Below, piece by piece: positions 26,120 to 35,615 of a stretch of DNA of 64,000 nt. Origin of the DNA: Umbribacter vaginalis (GTDB taxonomy: Bacteria > Actinomycetota > Coriobacteriia > Coriobacteriales > Eggerthellaceae). The position numbers and the translations under genes are program-made. The notes under the pieces are model-generated. The model ran no database searches. It saw only the letters and a program-made list of their open reading frames with translations, and was not told the origin of the DNA. The stretch covers positions 112,288 through 176,287 of the forward strand of contig KQ959705.1 in NCBI GenBank assembly GCA_001552935.1, in the 5' to 3' direction. The first letter of the stretch is position 1, and the number at the start of each line of letters is the position of its first letter.

Positions 26120-27028
26120 GTGAATATTATTGAACCACAGAGCAGCGGCGATGCTGTTGAAGATGTGCAAATGCGCCTCGTGTCGCTTGGCTTGCTTACC
26201 GATGACAACGTTACGGGCACGTTCGACGAAACAACTGCCCGCGCGATAGCAGCGTTTCGCAGCTCTATGCACTTGCCGCAAGGCACAACCGTTGACGAAA
26301 AAGTGTGGAATGCTCTGGTAGATGCATCGTATCGTCTGGGCGATCGAACGCTTTTTTTGCGCTTGCCATATTTTCACGGCAACGATGTTGTTGAACTGCA
26401 AAAAGCCTTAGGCGCGCTTGGTTTTACGCCTGGTAAAGAAGATGGTATGTTCGGGCCTCACACAGAAGATGCGCTGCGCAAATTCCAGTTGAATTTGGGG
26501 CTTCCGTCCGATGGCATCGCAGGTGCGTATACGTATCGCGCCCTGCACAATTTGCATTTTTCGTGGGAAGGCAAACATCCGCTTAAAATGCCTGTTACGA
26601 TGGGCTTTGCGCGTGCATCGGAAGCGCTGGAGCGTTCTTCTTTTTGCTTTTTTGGCACCTGCGAATTTACGCGCGATGTTGCGCGACGCATGGCGAACTT
26701 AGCAACCGCTACCAATCCGCAAGCGCATGCCGTTTGCGCTGATGAGCTTTCTGTTGCGCCGCCAAGCGACATGATTTTGGTGCACATTGTGTTGTGCGAC
26801 GAGCCGCAACCGTCCGACATTCCCCAGGTTAGCTACGATGAAACGCTCGCGCCTGAGCGCTTTGCCTCGCACGTGGAAGTTGCCCTGCGAGCTGCCGCTC
26901 AAAAGCAACACAAGCGCGTCGCTTTGGTTCTTCCCGGAACATGTTGGATGCAAGCTGGCGAGCAACGTACCGCCCAGCATTACGCAATTTCCCTGCTCGA
27001 CGCCTTATGTGCCGCCTTGTGCGCGTAG
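26120..27028 (+). CDS. protein with two peptidoglycan-binding (PGBD-1) domains
   Basis: 302 aa. Two PG_binding_1 repeats are seen: residues about 9-66 (VEDVQMRLVSLGLLT, GTFDETTARAIAAFR) and about 84-142 (DVVELQKALGALGF, GMFGPHTEDALRKFQ). The remaining about 150 residues have no catalytic motif I know. No signal peptide is visible, odd for a wall-binding protein; the start used is GTG 26120 after AGGGGAG. It may act as a cytoplasmic or non-classically exported protein, or the domain may have another ligand here. Confidence 0.78.
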   Translation: MNIIEPQSSGDAVEDVQMRLVSLGLLTDDNVTGTFDETTARAIAAFRSSMHLPQGTTVDEKVWNALVDASYRLGDRTLFLRLPYFHGNDVVELQKALGALGFTPGKEDGMFGPHTEDALRKFQLNLGLPSDGIAGAYTYRALHNLHFSWEGKHPLKMPVTMGFARASEALERSSFCFFGTCEFTRDVARRMANLATATNPQAHAVCADELSVAPPSDMILVHIVLCDEPQPSDIPQVSYDETLAPERFASHVEVALRAAAQKQHKRVALVLPGTCWMQAGEQRTAQHYAISLLDALCAALCA

Positions 27029-27040
27029 AATGGCACTGTC

Positions 27041-29080
27041 ATGGCGTATCTGCTTGGCTTGGAAAAAGCGAGTTTGTCGTTTGCGCTGAAATGCGTTCTC
27101 GATAAGGTGTCGCTTGGTGTTGAAGACGGCGACCGCATTGGTATTGTGGGGCGCAATGGTGATGGCAAAACCTCGCTGATACGTGTTCTAGCTGGTAAAA
27201 TACAGCCCGATAGCGGTCGGTGCATTCCCGTGAACAATCTGCGTATTGGTTTGGTAACACAAGACGACACACTGTGTGGCGCAAGCTGCGTGCGTGACGT
27301 GCTGTTTGGCACGCGTCCTTTGTACGAGTGGGCGAAAGACATCCGTGCGCGCGATGTGATGGGCGGCTTGTTGCGCGATATTCATCCTCAAGCGTTGCTG
27401 AAAAATTTATCGGGTGGCCAGCGCCGTCGCGTGAATTTGGCGCGTGTGCTGATGCAATCGTGGGACGTGCTTATTTTGGACGAGCCCACCAATCACCTTG
27501 ACATGGCAGGCATTCGCTGGTTGGCGTTCCACCTTAAACAGCGCTTCAAGCAGCAAAAAGGCGCCTTGCTGGTTGTCACGCACGACCGCTGGTTTCTTGA
27601 TGATGTGTGTACGCGCATGTGGGAAGTTCATGACGGGCGCGTTGAGCCATTTGAAGGTGGCTTTTCTGCGTATATTTTGCAGCGTGTGGAACGTGAACGA
27701 GTGCGCGATGTTACCTGGGAGCGTCAGCAAAATAAATTGCGCCGCGAATTGGCGTGGCTTGCGCGCGGTGCGCGAGCGCGTGCGACGAAGCCAAAGTTCC
27801 ACGTTGCGCAGGCAAAAGCGCTTGCAGGAGCACAGGCACCCGAGCGCAGTTCGCTTACTCTTAATCGTATGGCAGCAACACGCCTGGGAAAAGAAGTGAT
27901 CAGCTTCCAAGGCTTAAGCGTGTCATATCCAGCACCTTCACCACACACACCGCCACACACGGTTCTGAACGACATTACGTGGAGCATCGGCCCCGGCGAT
28001 CGTATCGGAATTGTGGGGGATAATGGATGTGGGAAAACAACCTTGTTACAAACGATGCAAATCCAGCACGAACATATTCCAAGCGCACTTGCATCTGCTA
28101 CCATAAGCGGGAAGGTAAAAATTGGGAAAACAGTTAAACGCGCCTTCCTGTCGCAGCATTTAAGCATGCTTAACCCCTTTGAAGACGAGTGCGTGCGGGC
28201 GGTTATAAGCCGCTATTCGCGCCGTATTATGCTTGATGGCGTGGCGAAAACGCCGTCGGATTTGCTAATGGATTTGGGATTCGAGCAATCGATTGTGCAA
28301 AAGCGCATCGGTTCACTTTCCGGTGGCGAAAAACGTCGTTTGGCGCTGATGCTTATTTTGCTTGACGAGCCGAACGTTATCATTCTCGATGAGCCAGGTA
28401 ACGACCTTGATGTTGACATGCTGGCTGCTCTTGAGGATATGCTGAACGGCTGGCCAGGCACTTTGGTTGTAGTGACGCACGATCGCTATCTGATGGCTCG
28501 CACAACCGACAATCAGTACGTGCTTTCTGAAGGCAGCCTCATTCATCTTGCCGGTGGCGTGGAAGCGTATTTTGATGCGCTTGACGTGCGTGAAGTAAGC
28601 GACGATGCGCTGTGTGCCTTGTGGTTTTCTGCGCCTGGTACGCGCGATTGGGAACAAGCTGCAGGTGACGGTGCGCGCGGCGATGCGCGGGAAGCGTTGG
28701 GTGTTGGTGCTGGTGGGCAACGTTCCAGTGCTTCGAGTGGTGCCGTTGGTGCTGGCGCGCGTGGTGCGAACGGTGCGCGTTCTTCGCATGGAGAAACGCC
28801 TGATGGAAGCACTTCTGTCTCAAAATCAGCAGCCGCGAAACAAGCTGCCGCGAAACCAGCGGTGTCGCACTACCAGCTTAAAAAGCAATGTGCATCGCTC
28901 GAGCGCAAAATGGCAACAGCGCACAAAAAAATTGACGCGCTTCGCCTTGAAATGCACGAGGTTGCACCAAGCGATTTTGAAGCACTTGGTAAGCTGCAAG
29001 TGCAGCTTGATGAACGCTTAACGGAACTGAATTCCCTTGAAGATGAGTGGCTTGTGCTCTCCGAGCAGCTTGAGGGATAG
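27041..29080 (+). CDS. uup: ABC-F ATPase, Uup-like
   Basis: Soluble ABC-F protein (ribosome or DNA-structure related), 679 aa with two ABC domains and no membrane part. Domain 1: GRNGDGKTS, LSGGQRRRVNLAR, LILDEPTNHLD. Domain 2: GDNGCGKTT, LSGGEKRRLAL, ILDEPGNDLD. The PGNDLD form and a C-terminal helical region (residues about 610-679, QLKKQCASLERKMATAHKK) are Uup traits. Between them, about residues 537-592, lies a Gly/Ala/Arg/Ser-rich low-complexity stretch. It follows the PGBD gene by 12 bases. Confidence 0.85.
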   Translation: MAYLLGLEKASLSFALKCVLDKVSLGVEDGDRIGIVGRNGDGKTSLIRVLAGKIQPDSGRCIPVNNLRIGLVTQDDTLCGASCVRDVLFGTRPLYEWAKDIRARDVMGGLLRDIHPQALLKNLSGGQRRRVNLARVLMQSWDVLILDEPTNHLDMAGIRWLAFHLKQRFKQQKGALLVVTHDRWFLDDVCTRMWEVHDGRVEPFEGGFSAYILQRVERERVRDVTWERQQNKLRRELAWLARGARARATKPKFHVAQAKALAGAQAPERSSLTLNRMAATRLGKEVISFQGLSVSYPAPSPHTPPHTVLNDITWSIGPGDRIGIVGDNGCGKTTLLQTMQIQHEHIPSALASATISGKVKIGKTVKRAFLSQHLSMLNPFEDECVRAVISRYSRRIMLDGVAKTPSDLLMDLGFEQSIVQKRIGSLSGGEKRRLALMLILLDEPNVIILDEPGNDLDVDMLAALEDMLNGWPGTLVVVTHDRYLMARTTDNQYVLSEGSLIHLAGGVEAYFDALDVREVSDDALCALWFSAPGTRDWEQAAGDGARGDAREALGVGAGGQRSSASSGAVGAGARGANGARSSHGETPDGSTSVSKSAAAKQAAAKPAVSHYQLKKQCASLERKMATAHKKIDALRLEMHEVAPSDFEALGKLQVQLDERLTELNSLEDEWLVLSEQLEG

Positions 29081-29087
29081 GAATCGT

Positions 29088-29795
29088 GTGACTACGCAAC
29101 AACAGGTAAAACGAACGAACGCATCAGTGAACAAACCGCACAACAAAACATCAAATGAACCGCACAACAAAACATCAAACGAATTGCATAATAAAATACC
29201 GAACGAACCGTCCGATCAGCTGCCAAACGCTCCCGCGACGCGTATTACGTATCGCGATTGCTTGTGCGATGCAACGCCGCACACGGTTGACCCCGTTGCG
29301 CAGCTGCTGTTCACGGTGCTGATTATTGGCGGCATGGTAACGTTTATGGCAACGTTTAACGGTCTGCGCCAGTTAGGAATCACATTTTTTATTCATTCAC
29401 ACTGGTTTTACCCGCTTATTTTTGTGTGTGCTTTGTTCGTGCGTCTTGCTATCGGTGCGCGCATTTGCACATTCATTATCGATAAACTCATAAAACCCCA
29501 GATGAACGGCATACTTCGCGCGGCCTTAACATCGCTTATTAACGTTGGCATCATGACGCCGATTATGGTAACAATCGTAACTTTGCTGCTGACGGGCACG
29601 AACAATCTTGCGCTGAGCCTTGCTATCAATATTCCGTTATCGGTTGTTGTTGCGTTGCTTGTGAACTATTTTATTGTAGTGCCCATCGTGCGTTTGGTTT
29701 ATTTCAACGTGATACTTACTTCGCCACGTGGCTTGAAGCTGTTGCGATTTTTGCAGCATTACGCTCCTGCGTTTTTGGTACTTTTGGGCTGCTAG
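29088..29795 (+). CDS. DUF2798 family membrane protein with repetitive N-terminus
   Basis: 235 aa. After about 60 polar residues come four hydrophobic segments arranged as two DUF2798-like pairs (LLFTVLIIGGMVTFMATFNG; FYPLIFVCALFVRLAIG; ALTSLINVGIMTPIMVTIVT; LSVVVALLVNYFIVVPIVRL). Function unknown. The N-terminal part contains an 8-residue tandem repeat (PHNKTSNE). GTG 29088 follows GAGGGATAGG, 7 bases after the uup stop, so the two are likely one transcript. Confidence 0.75.
   Translation: MTTQQQVKRTNASVNKPHNKTSNEPHNKTSNELHNKIPNEPSDQLPNAPATRITYRDCLCDATPHTVDPVAQLLFTVLIIGGMVTFMATFNGLRQLGITFFIHSHWFYPLIFVCALFVRLAIGARICTFIIDKLIKPQMNGILRAALTSLINVGIMTPIMVTIVTLLLTGTNNLALSLAINIPLSVVVALLVNYFIVVPIVRLVYFNVILTSPRGLKLLRFLQHYAPAFLVLLGC
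29134..29205 (+). repeat. 24-bp tandem coding repeat, three units
   Basis: Units 29134-29157 and 29158-29181 differ at one base; 29182-29205 is more diverged. Each encodes an 8-residue unit of PHNKTSNE type. The near-identity of the first two copies points to recent duplication. Confidence 0.88.
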
Positions 29796-30200
29796 TTTTG
29801 CCAGTTCACGCGCTGTTTACCACCGCGCGCACAACGGAGAAAACCAGCACCAGCGCGCACCGTTCACCCTCCAGTACCCGAAAATTCACCCATTTATCTG
29901 CGTTTTCGTTTGCTCAGATCCGTTCCATACACGTATCAACACCAGTCCGCTGCTCGTGTACATTTACATTCGCATACATCACGCACCCGTTCCCACAAAA
30001 TTCGCACCTGCGCCAGCGTGAACTTTACTCACGTTCCCCGCACTCACCCTCACGCGCAACATACAAACTTGCACACGTTCCCACTGAAAAAAATAAAAAA
30101 ACTGCCGTATATGTTGCAGACGCAACAGCGCGCCCGCAAACGCCCCGATAGAATGAGCATTGTGATCATGAACACAAGAGAGAAAATGAAGGGTGGGCTC
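29796..30200. other. C-rich intergenic region before hcp
   Basis: 405 bases. The plus strand is rich in C and A, with ACC/CAC words and no supported gene. An open frame does run through it into hcp, but its predicted residues (His/Thr/Arg/Ser-rich) show no homology feature. An A-rich run (GAAAAAAATAAAAAAAC) lies at 30083-30101. No clear promoter. Confidence 0.45.
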
Positions 30201-32087
30201 ATGAAATCGTCAATGTTTTGCTATCAATGTCAGGAAGCTGCGAAAGGTGTCGGGTGTACGATTGCTGGCGTATGCGGAAAAACGCCCGAAGTCGCCCACA
30301 TCCAAGACGTGTTGCTGTATGCCGCGCGTGAGCTTTCGTGCGTTACAACAGCGCTGCGCAGCGCACACATTGCGGTGCCGTCGCAGGTAGACGAGCTGGT
30401 TACCAGCGCACTGTTCGCTACTATCACCAATGCCAATTTCGACAAAACGGCACTTACCCAGTGTGCAACTCATCTTATTGAAGTTGCTCATACGCTTAAC
30501 AGCCAGCTGGGCGAAAGCGCCCTTACATTGTGGGACGGCAACTTCGAGAGCGATGAACTTGCACGCTTGGCACACGTTGAAGCTGTGGAAAATCCCGATG
30601 TGCGTTCCGTTCGCGAACTGGTTACCTACGGGCTGAAAGGCTTGGGTGCGTATGCTCATCACGCGCGTGTACTGGGCTTTTCTGACGCTGCAATCGATAC
30701 GTTCTTGCAACAAGCGCTTGCTGCAACCAGTGACATCACGCTAACTATCGATCAGCTTCTGGCGCTTGCTATGGAAGTTGGCAGCTTCGGCGTTAAGGTG
30801 ATGGCGCTGCTTGATACCGCTAACACCACGCGTTTTGGCAATCCGCAAGCAACGGAAGTGTCGCTGGAGGTTCGCAGCAATCCGGCAATTTTGATTTCTG
30901 GCCACGATTTATCCGACTTAGAACAGCTGCTGGAACAAACGCAAGGCACGGGCGTTGATGTGTACACGCATTGCGAAATGTTGCCTGCTCATGCGTACCC
31001 TGCGTTCAAAAAGTACGACAACTTGGTTGGCAATTATGGCGGCGCGTGGTGGAATCAGCGCAGCGATATTGAGCAGTTCCATGGACCGGTGCTGTTTACA
31101 ACGAATTGCATTGTTCCTCCACGTGAAAGCTACAAAGCGCGCATTTTTACAACTGGTTGCGCAGGTTTTGAGGGCTGCACGCATATTGAAGCCGACGAAC
31201 ACGGCCACAAAGATTTTTCGCAGCTGATTGCTATGGCGCGCCTGTGCAGCGCTCCTGAGCCCATTGAATCGGGCAGCGTAATGTGCGGATTTGCTCACAA
31301 TCAGGTGCTTTCGCTTGCCGATACCGTTGTGGATGCTATCAAGTCGGGTGCGGTACGCCAGTTTGTGGTAATGGCTGGCTGCGATGGACGCAGCAAACAG
31401 CGCAGCTACTACGAAGATTTCGCGAAAGCGCTGCCGCAAGATACCATTATTCTTACTGCTGGATGCGCAAAGTATCGCTATAACAAGCTGAATTTGGGAA
31501 CGATTGGCGGCATTCCTCGCGTTCTTGATGCTGGTCAGTGCAACGATTGCTACTCGCTTGTTGCGGTGGCGCTTAAGCTGCAAGAAGTGTTTGGCTTGTC
31601 GGATATTAACGACCTGCCTATCATCTACAACATTGCGTGGTATGAACAAAAAGCCGTCATTGTGCTGTTGGCGCTGCTGTCGCTGGGTGTGAAGAACATT
31701 CATTTGGGCCCAACGCTGCCTGCGTTTATTTCGCCCGCTGTGGCCGACGTGCTGGTTAAGAATTTTGGCATTGCAAGCATTTCGAGTGTTGAGCACGACA
31801 TGAAGGAATTTTTCTGCAACGATGCAAGCGATGCGAACTCTGAAAGCGCCGCGAACGGTGAAAGTTCCGATGACCAGGTGTTCATCACAGGTGATATGCT
31901 GGTTGGGCAGATTTTGCGCATGCACGAAGGCGCCGCTGCCATCCTTGAGCAAGCTGGCATGGGTTGCTTGGGTTGTCCAGCGTCACAAAGCGAATCGCTT
32001 GCCGAAGCTGCCATGGTGCACGGTCTTGAGCTTGCTCCCATTCTTGAAAAGTTGAACGATTCTGCTGCACGCCCCGCAAGCAGATAG
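30201..32087 (+). CDS. hcp: hybrid cluster protein (hydroxylamine reductase) fused to DUF1858
   Basis: Hybrid cluster protein, which reduces nitric oxide or hydroxylamine and protects anaerobes from nitrosative stress. 628 aa. The N-terminal cluster ligands are C7, C10, C19 and C25 (CYQCQ ... GVCGK), spacing Cx2Cx8Cx5C. Hybrid cluster ligand regions are visible: [43 protein letters not shown], and [10 protein letters not shown]. After about residue 545 comes an acidic linker and then a DUF1858 domain ([27 protein letters not shown]). I chose ATG 30201 since the Hcp fold begins at MFCYQC; longer starts exist. Confidence 0.93.
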   Translation: MKSSMFCYQCQEAAKGVGCTIAGVCGKTPEVAHIQDVLLYAARELSCVTTALRSAHIAVPSQVDELVTSALFATITNANFDKTALTQCATHLIEVAHTLNSQLGESALTLWDGNFESDELARLAHVEAVENPDVRSVRELVTYGLKGLGAYAHHARVLGFSDAAIDTFLQQALAATSDITLTIDQLLALAMEVGSFGVKVMALLDTANTTRFGNPQATEVSLEVRSNPAILISGHDLSDLEQLLEQTQGTGVDVYTHCEMLPAHAYPAFKKYDNLVGNYGGAWWNQRSDIEQFHGPVLFTTNCIVPPRESYKARIFTTGCAGFEGCTHIEADEHGHKDFSQLIAMARLCSAPEPIESGSVMCGFAHNQVLSLADTVVDAIKSGAVRQFVVMAGCDGRSKQRSYYEDFAKALPQDTIILTAGCAKYRYNKLNLGTIGGIPRVLDAGQCNDCYSLVAVALKLQEVFGLSDINDLPIIYNIAWYEQKAVIVLLALLSLGVKNIHLGPTLPAFISPAVADVLVKNFGIASISSVEHDMKEFFCNDASDANSESAANGESSDDQVFITGDMLVGQILRMHEGAAAILEQAGMGCLGCPASQSESLAEAAMVHGLELAPILEKLNDSAARPASR

Positions 32088-32198
32088 TTCCTTGATGATT
32101 GTTTACATGTGGTGTACTCTTTGATGCATGAGCGTGTTACAATACGGTAACAGAGACGAGATCTCAAAAAACGGTTTATATTGAAGGGGAGTATAACC

Positions 32199-32777
32199 AT
32201 GAGTCAAGAAATTGGAGCAATTCACTATCGTATGTTTCAGAAAGTGCGCGCGCTGAACGATTTTGCCGAGCGCCTTGCGAACATTTCTGAGGAAAAGCAC
32301 CTGGTACCAGGCACATTGAGGAAAGTACTTGACGAGTATCCTATGCCATGCGGCTTGCTGGAAAATCATATTGTTGATGGCAATATTCACGCTTCGCTTG
32401 AGCGCCTTATAGCCACCGCAGAAGAGAAGCTTGCGTTTGCATGCACCGCGCTTAGCGCGCATCTTGAGAATATGTTGCCCGACGTGGAAGCACTTGGCGC
32501 ATCATATGTGAAGAACACGAATTTGCCTGAAGGAGCAAGCGTTCGCAGCGTTTTTGAAACGCTCGATGGTTTTTGGGTTGATGGCATGCCATGCGATCAT
32601 AAGCTTACTATCGATAGCGAAGATGATGACCAGCTGGTATTCAGCTTTGATGCAAGCATTCATCCTGCTGAGCATTACAGCGACTTGCGTGCTGCGTGGT
32701 CGTGCGGTTTTGTAACGAAGCTGGGCTATCACTTCGATCGCGTTGCGGAAAGCACGTTCAAGATTTCGCGCGCATAA
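32199..32777 (+). CDS. conserved-looking protein of unknown function
   Basis: I do not recognise this 192-residue protein. GAAGGGGAG (32183-32191) lies ahead of ATG 32199. It appears soluble, mainly helical in the first half (MFQKVRALNDFAERLANISE) and mixed in the second, with no signal peptide, few Cys (3) and normal codon use. It stands between hcp and a hemerythrin gene and may share a stress role. A terminator follows. Confidence 0.7.
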   Translation: MSQEIGAIHYRMFQKVRALNDFAERLANISEEKHLVPGTLRKVLDEYPMPCGLLENHIVDGNIHASLERLIATAEEKLAFACTALSAHLENMLPDVEALGASYVKNTNLPEGASVRSVFETLDGFWVDGMPCDHKLTIDSEDDDQLVFSFDASIHPAEHYSDLRAAWSCGFVTKLGYHFDRVAESTFKISRA

Positions 32778-32834
32778 GTTGTGTACGGTTTGTGTGCGGA
32801 TGCGTGCAAGCAGCGTATAAGTTTCACCATATCA

Positions 32835-32875
32835 AAAGGGGCAGAGCGTTTTTCGTCTGCCTCTTTTATTTTTTT
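32835..32875 (+). terminator. intrinsic terminator
   Basis: 11-bp stem AAAGGGGCAGA (32835-32845) / TCTGCCTCTTT (32856-32866) with one G-U and a 10-base loop, then ATTTTTTTA. It ends the unknown gene and precedes the hemerythrin gene, so the latter needs its own start or read-through. Confidence 0.85.
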
Positions 32876-32907
32876 ACAAGGTAAGTGTGACAGAAAAGGA
32901 GCGTGCT

Positions 32908-33399
32908 ATGCATGCCATTGAAGTATTGATGGAAGAACACAGCCGCATTCTTGAGCGTGCGCAAGCGCTTGAGGATATGTGCGTGCAGCTGATGGAACAC
33001 AACGCGTTTGACGGCGCACAGTTTGCCGACACCATTCGCTTCATTCGTGAGTTTGCTGACGCAACGCACCATATGAAGGAGGAAGATATCCTGTTTCGTG
33101 TGATGCTTGAGCAGCTGGGTAAACCAGCCGAGAACTTAATTCGCCACGGCATGCTTGTTGAGCATGACGAGGGTCGTCATTATGTTACTGAACTGGAAAA
33201 AGCATGCCATGCGTATACGGAGGATGCGTCTGTGCATCATAAGTTGGAAGTAATTAGCTGGGCTATGGCGTACGTGCATATGATTCGCTCGCATGCGCAA
33301 AAAGAAAACGACGTGGTGTATCCGTTTGCCGAGCGCATGCTTTCAGAGCAGGCGAAACAGCGTATCGATGCCGAGTTTGAAACCTACGCTGTGCAATAA
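32908..33399 (+). CDS. hemerythrin HHE domain protein
   Basis: Di-iron hemerythrin-like protein of 163 aa. Ligand-like residues: H11 in MEEHSR, H55/H56 and E59 in DATHHMKEED, H86 in VEHDEGRH, and the HxxxE-like pair in SHAQKENDVVYPF. Such proteins sense or bind oxygen or nitric oxide, or protect iron-sulphur repair. AAAAGGAG at 32894-32901 fits ATG 32908; a GTG at 32887 would add 7 residues. Closeness to hcp supports a nitrosative/oxidative stress role. Confidence 0.85.
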   Translation: MHAIEVLMEEHSRILERAQALEDMCVQLMEHNAFDGAQFADTIRFIREFADATHHMKEEDILFRVMLEQLGKPAENLIRHGMLVEHDEGRHYVTELEKACHAYTEDASVHHKLEVISWAMAYVHMIRSHAQKENDVVYPFAERMLSEQAKQRIDAEFETYAVQ

Positions 33400-33625
33400 G
33401 CACCTACGCTGTGCCAGAGCCTAACCGTTGCGCTTGAAGTGTTGGTACGCGAAATGTGGAGCGAAACGTGTGCGGGAACGTACACGTGAAGCAGGCGCGT
33501 GAAGTGGGAACACAAAGCAAATACTGGTAACGCCTGCATTCGGAATAGCCTTGTGAACCAAGTATGCAAAGCAACGTTGCAAAACAAGCGCACGTATTCC
33601 CACGTTTCTAAGCTCGTGAAACGGG

Positions 33626-34060
33626 CTAGTTGAGCTGGTTTTTCTCGAGTAAGCCGTGAAGCGTGCGCCATGCAAGCTCGGCGCATTTTACGCGCGCAGG
33701 CATGCGGCCAATGCTTTCCAGTTCTGCTGCTTCGTCAAGTTCGACGCGTTCGCTTTCGCTCAGTTCATCGCCCTGAATCATGCGCACGAACAGATCAATC
33801 AAATGCTGCGCCACTTCGATGCGTTCGCCTGTGATAAGCTCGGCCATAATGTCTGCCGACGCCAGCGACACCGCGCACCCATGACCCGTAAACGCTGCTT
33901 CCTCGATAACGCCGTCCTCCACGCGCAGCTTGAGCGTCATTTCATCACCGCAGCTGGGGTTTATGCCCTCTTGCGTGTAGTTCGCGTTCTCAAGATCGTA
34001 TTTGTAGTCGGGGTGCGTGTTGTGCGCCATCAGCGCTGCCGTATAAATATTAGTTCCCAT
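33626..34060 (-). CDS. sufU: SufU-type iron-sulphur scaffold/sulphur acceptor
   Basis: IscU-like SufU of 144 aa, which takes sulphur from SufS for cluster assembly. Three conserved Cys blocks are present: NPSCGDEMTLKL, GHGCAVSLASADIM and RVKCAELAW, plus the extra spacer region typical of SufU (about residues 70-100). The ATG at 34060 overlaps the sufS end by 11 bases, so translation is coupled. Last gene of the sufCBDSU operon. Confidence 0.92.
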   Translation of the reverse strand: MGTNIYTAALMAHNTHPDYKYDLENANYTQEGINPSCGDEMTLKLRVEDGVIEEAAFTGHGCAVSLASADIMAELITGERIEVAQHLIDLFVRMIQGDELSESERVELDEAAELESIGRMPARVKCAELAWRTLHGLLEKNQLN

Positions 34061-35615
34061 TAAAGGTTTCCCACACTCTCTGTAACCCGGTAATAAGTGC
34101 GTCGCAGTCTGATTTGTCGTTGTAGAACGCAAACGACGCGCGACAGCACGATTCGATGCCCATCCACGTAAGCAGCGGTTGCGCGCAATGATGACCTGCG
34201 CGAATGGCAACATTGTTCATGTCTAGAATGCTTGACACATCGTGAGGATGAATGCCTTGCACGTTAAAGCTAATTACGCCATGATGCTCGCGTCCGCACG
34301 GCGAGCCAATAAGCTGCACATACGGCAGATGCTTCAGTGCATGCCACGTGTAGTGCACCAGCGCCCGCTCGCGCTTCATCATAGCTGCATAGCCAATTTC
34401 TTCCACAAAGCTAAGCGCGCTTGAAAGCGCATAAATGCCTGCTGCATCTTGCGTGCCCGCTTCAAATTTTTCGGGAAGGGGAGCCCACGTTGCGCTTGTT
34501 TCAGTAACGCTGTCGATCATTTCTCCGCCCGTCAAAAACGGAGGCATCGCTTCAAGAAGCTGGCGTTTTCCCCACAGCACGCCAACGCCAAGTGGCGAGA
34601 AAAGCTTGTGGCCCGAAAATACGAAAAAGTCGCAATCAAGCTGGCGCACACGAATGGGCATGTGGGGAATTGATTGTGAGCCGTCAACGATAATGCGCGC
34701 GCCAACAGCATGTGCAACTGATGCAAGCATTTTGATGTCGTTGCATGAACCAAGCACGTTCGACACGTGCGTAACCGACACAATTTTCGTGCACTCGTTG
34801 ATGCAGCGCTGCGCTTCGTCTTGCGTAATAATACCGTGCTCATCAGGTCGCATGTACACCAACCGCGCGCCTGTTTTGCGGCATACTTGCTGCCACGGGA
34901 TAAGGTTTGAATGGTGCTCCATGATACTGATGCACACTTCGTCATTTTTGTGAAGAACCAGCTCACCGTAGCAATACGCAAGCAGATTAAGCATTTCGCT
35001 TGCGTTGCGTCCAAAGATGATTTCCTGCGCTGCATTCGACGTGTCGAAAGTGCCCGAGGTGGCGGAGGTGTCCGAGGCGCCAGAGCCGTTGAAGCCGTCG
35101 CGCTTCTCATCGGCGGCATTTTCGCTGCTTGCAGAAGGTGTTGCGCCAATAAAGCGTGCAACATGTGCACGCGCATCTTCGATGGCTTGCGTTGCTTTAA
35201 TAGACAAGTCGTACAAGCCACGCAAGGGGTTTGCGTTCATGCTCTCGTAAAAATGGCGCTGAGCTGCAAGAACGCAATCGGGACGCTGTGCTGTGGCCGC
35301 GCTGTCAAGAAACGCAAGGTGCGGGTTTGCTACCAACAAAGGAAAACGCTTTTTGTAGGGGTTTTCGGCAATAAGCTGCGCGTCAGCTTCAAGGCAGCTA
35401 CCGTGGCCGTTGCGGTGATGGTGGTGCCCATGTGCTTGAGCGCTGTTGATAAGCATCGTGCCTTGGCTTTGTTCGTGTTCAGGCGCGTGTTCAGGAGCGT
35501 GTTCTTGCACGCGTTCAGGTGCTCGTTCGCCAGCGTGTTCGCGCGCTTGTTCGGGCGCCTGTTCTTGCGCGGTGATTTCGCTTTGTTCGTTTTTTTTGCT
35601 GTTCTCGTTATTCAT
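34050..35615 (-). CDS. sufS: cysteine desulphurase SufS with repetitive, His-rich extension
   Basis: PLP-dependent cysteine desulphurase releasing sulphur for SufU; 521 aa against about 405 usually. PLP lysine in FSGHKLFSPLG, catalytic Cys in RAGHHCAQPLL, and substrate-binding EHHSNLIPWQ are intact. The extra residues are an N-terminal extension of about 85: a 4-residue repeat (APEH/AREH type, residues about 15-47) then a His-rich HGHHHHRNGHG, and a Ser/Asp/Thr-rich insert at about 160-195. GAGGG precedes ATG 35615, which overlaps sufD by 8 bases. Confidence 0.93.
   Translation of the reverse strand: MNNENSKKNEQSEITAQEQAPEQAREHAGERAPERVQEHAPEHAPEHEQSQGTMLINSAQAHGHHHHRNGHGSCLEADAQLIAENPYKKRFPLLVANPHLAFLDSAATAQRPDCVLAAQRHFYESMNANPLRGLYDLSIKATQAIEDARAHVARFIGATPSASSENAADEKRDGFNGSGASDTSATSGTFDTSNAAQEIIFGRNASEMLNLLAYCYGELVLHKNDEVCISIMEHHSNLIPWQQVCRKTGARLVYMRPDEHGIITQDEAQRCINECTKIVSVTHVSNVLGSCNDIKMLASVAHAVGARIIVDGSQSIPHMPIRVRQLDCDFFVFSGHKLFSPLGVGVLWGKRQLLEAMPPFLTGGEMIDSVTETSATWAPLPEKFEAGTQDAAGIYALSSALSFVEEIGYAAMMKRERALVHYTWHALKHLPYVQLIGSPCGREHHGVISFNVQGIHPHDVSSILDMNNVAIRAGHHCAQPLLTWMGIESCCRASFAFYNDKSDCDALITGLQRVWETFNGN
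35476..35571 (-). repeat. 12-bp tandem repeat, eight in-phase units, in sufS
   Basis: Eight consecutive 12-base units, each beginning (T/C)GTTC on the plus strand (for example TGTTCAGGCGCG, TGTTCAGGAGCG), run without a break. On the coding strand they give the tetrapeptides A(P/Q/R)E(H/Q/R). Confidence 0.92.

Noticed and set aside
29798..30151. Open frames in the C-rich region before hcp
   Set aside because: His/Thr/Ser/Arg-rich composition, no ribosome site, no recognisable domain; best explained as biased non-coding sequence.
35476..35571. Regular repeats that could be taken for a CRISPR array (also 47871-47942, 16397-16438)
   Set aside because: Units of 12-14 bp abut with no spacers, lie partly in coding DNA, and no cas genes are present.
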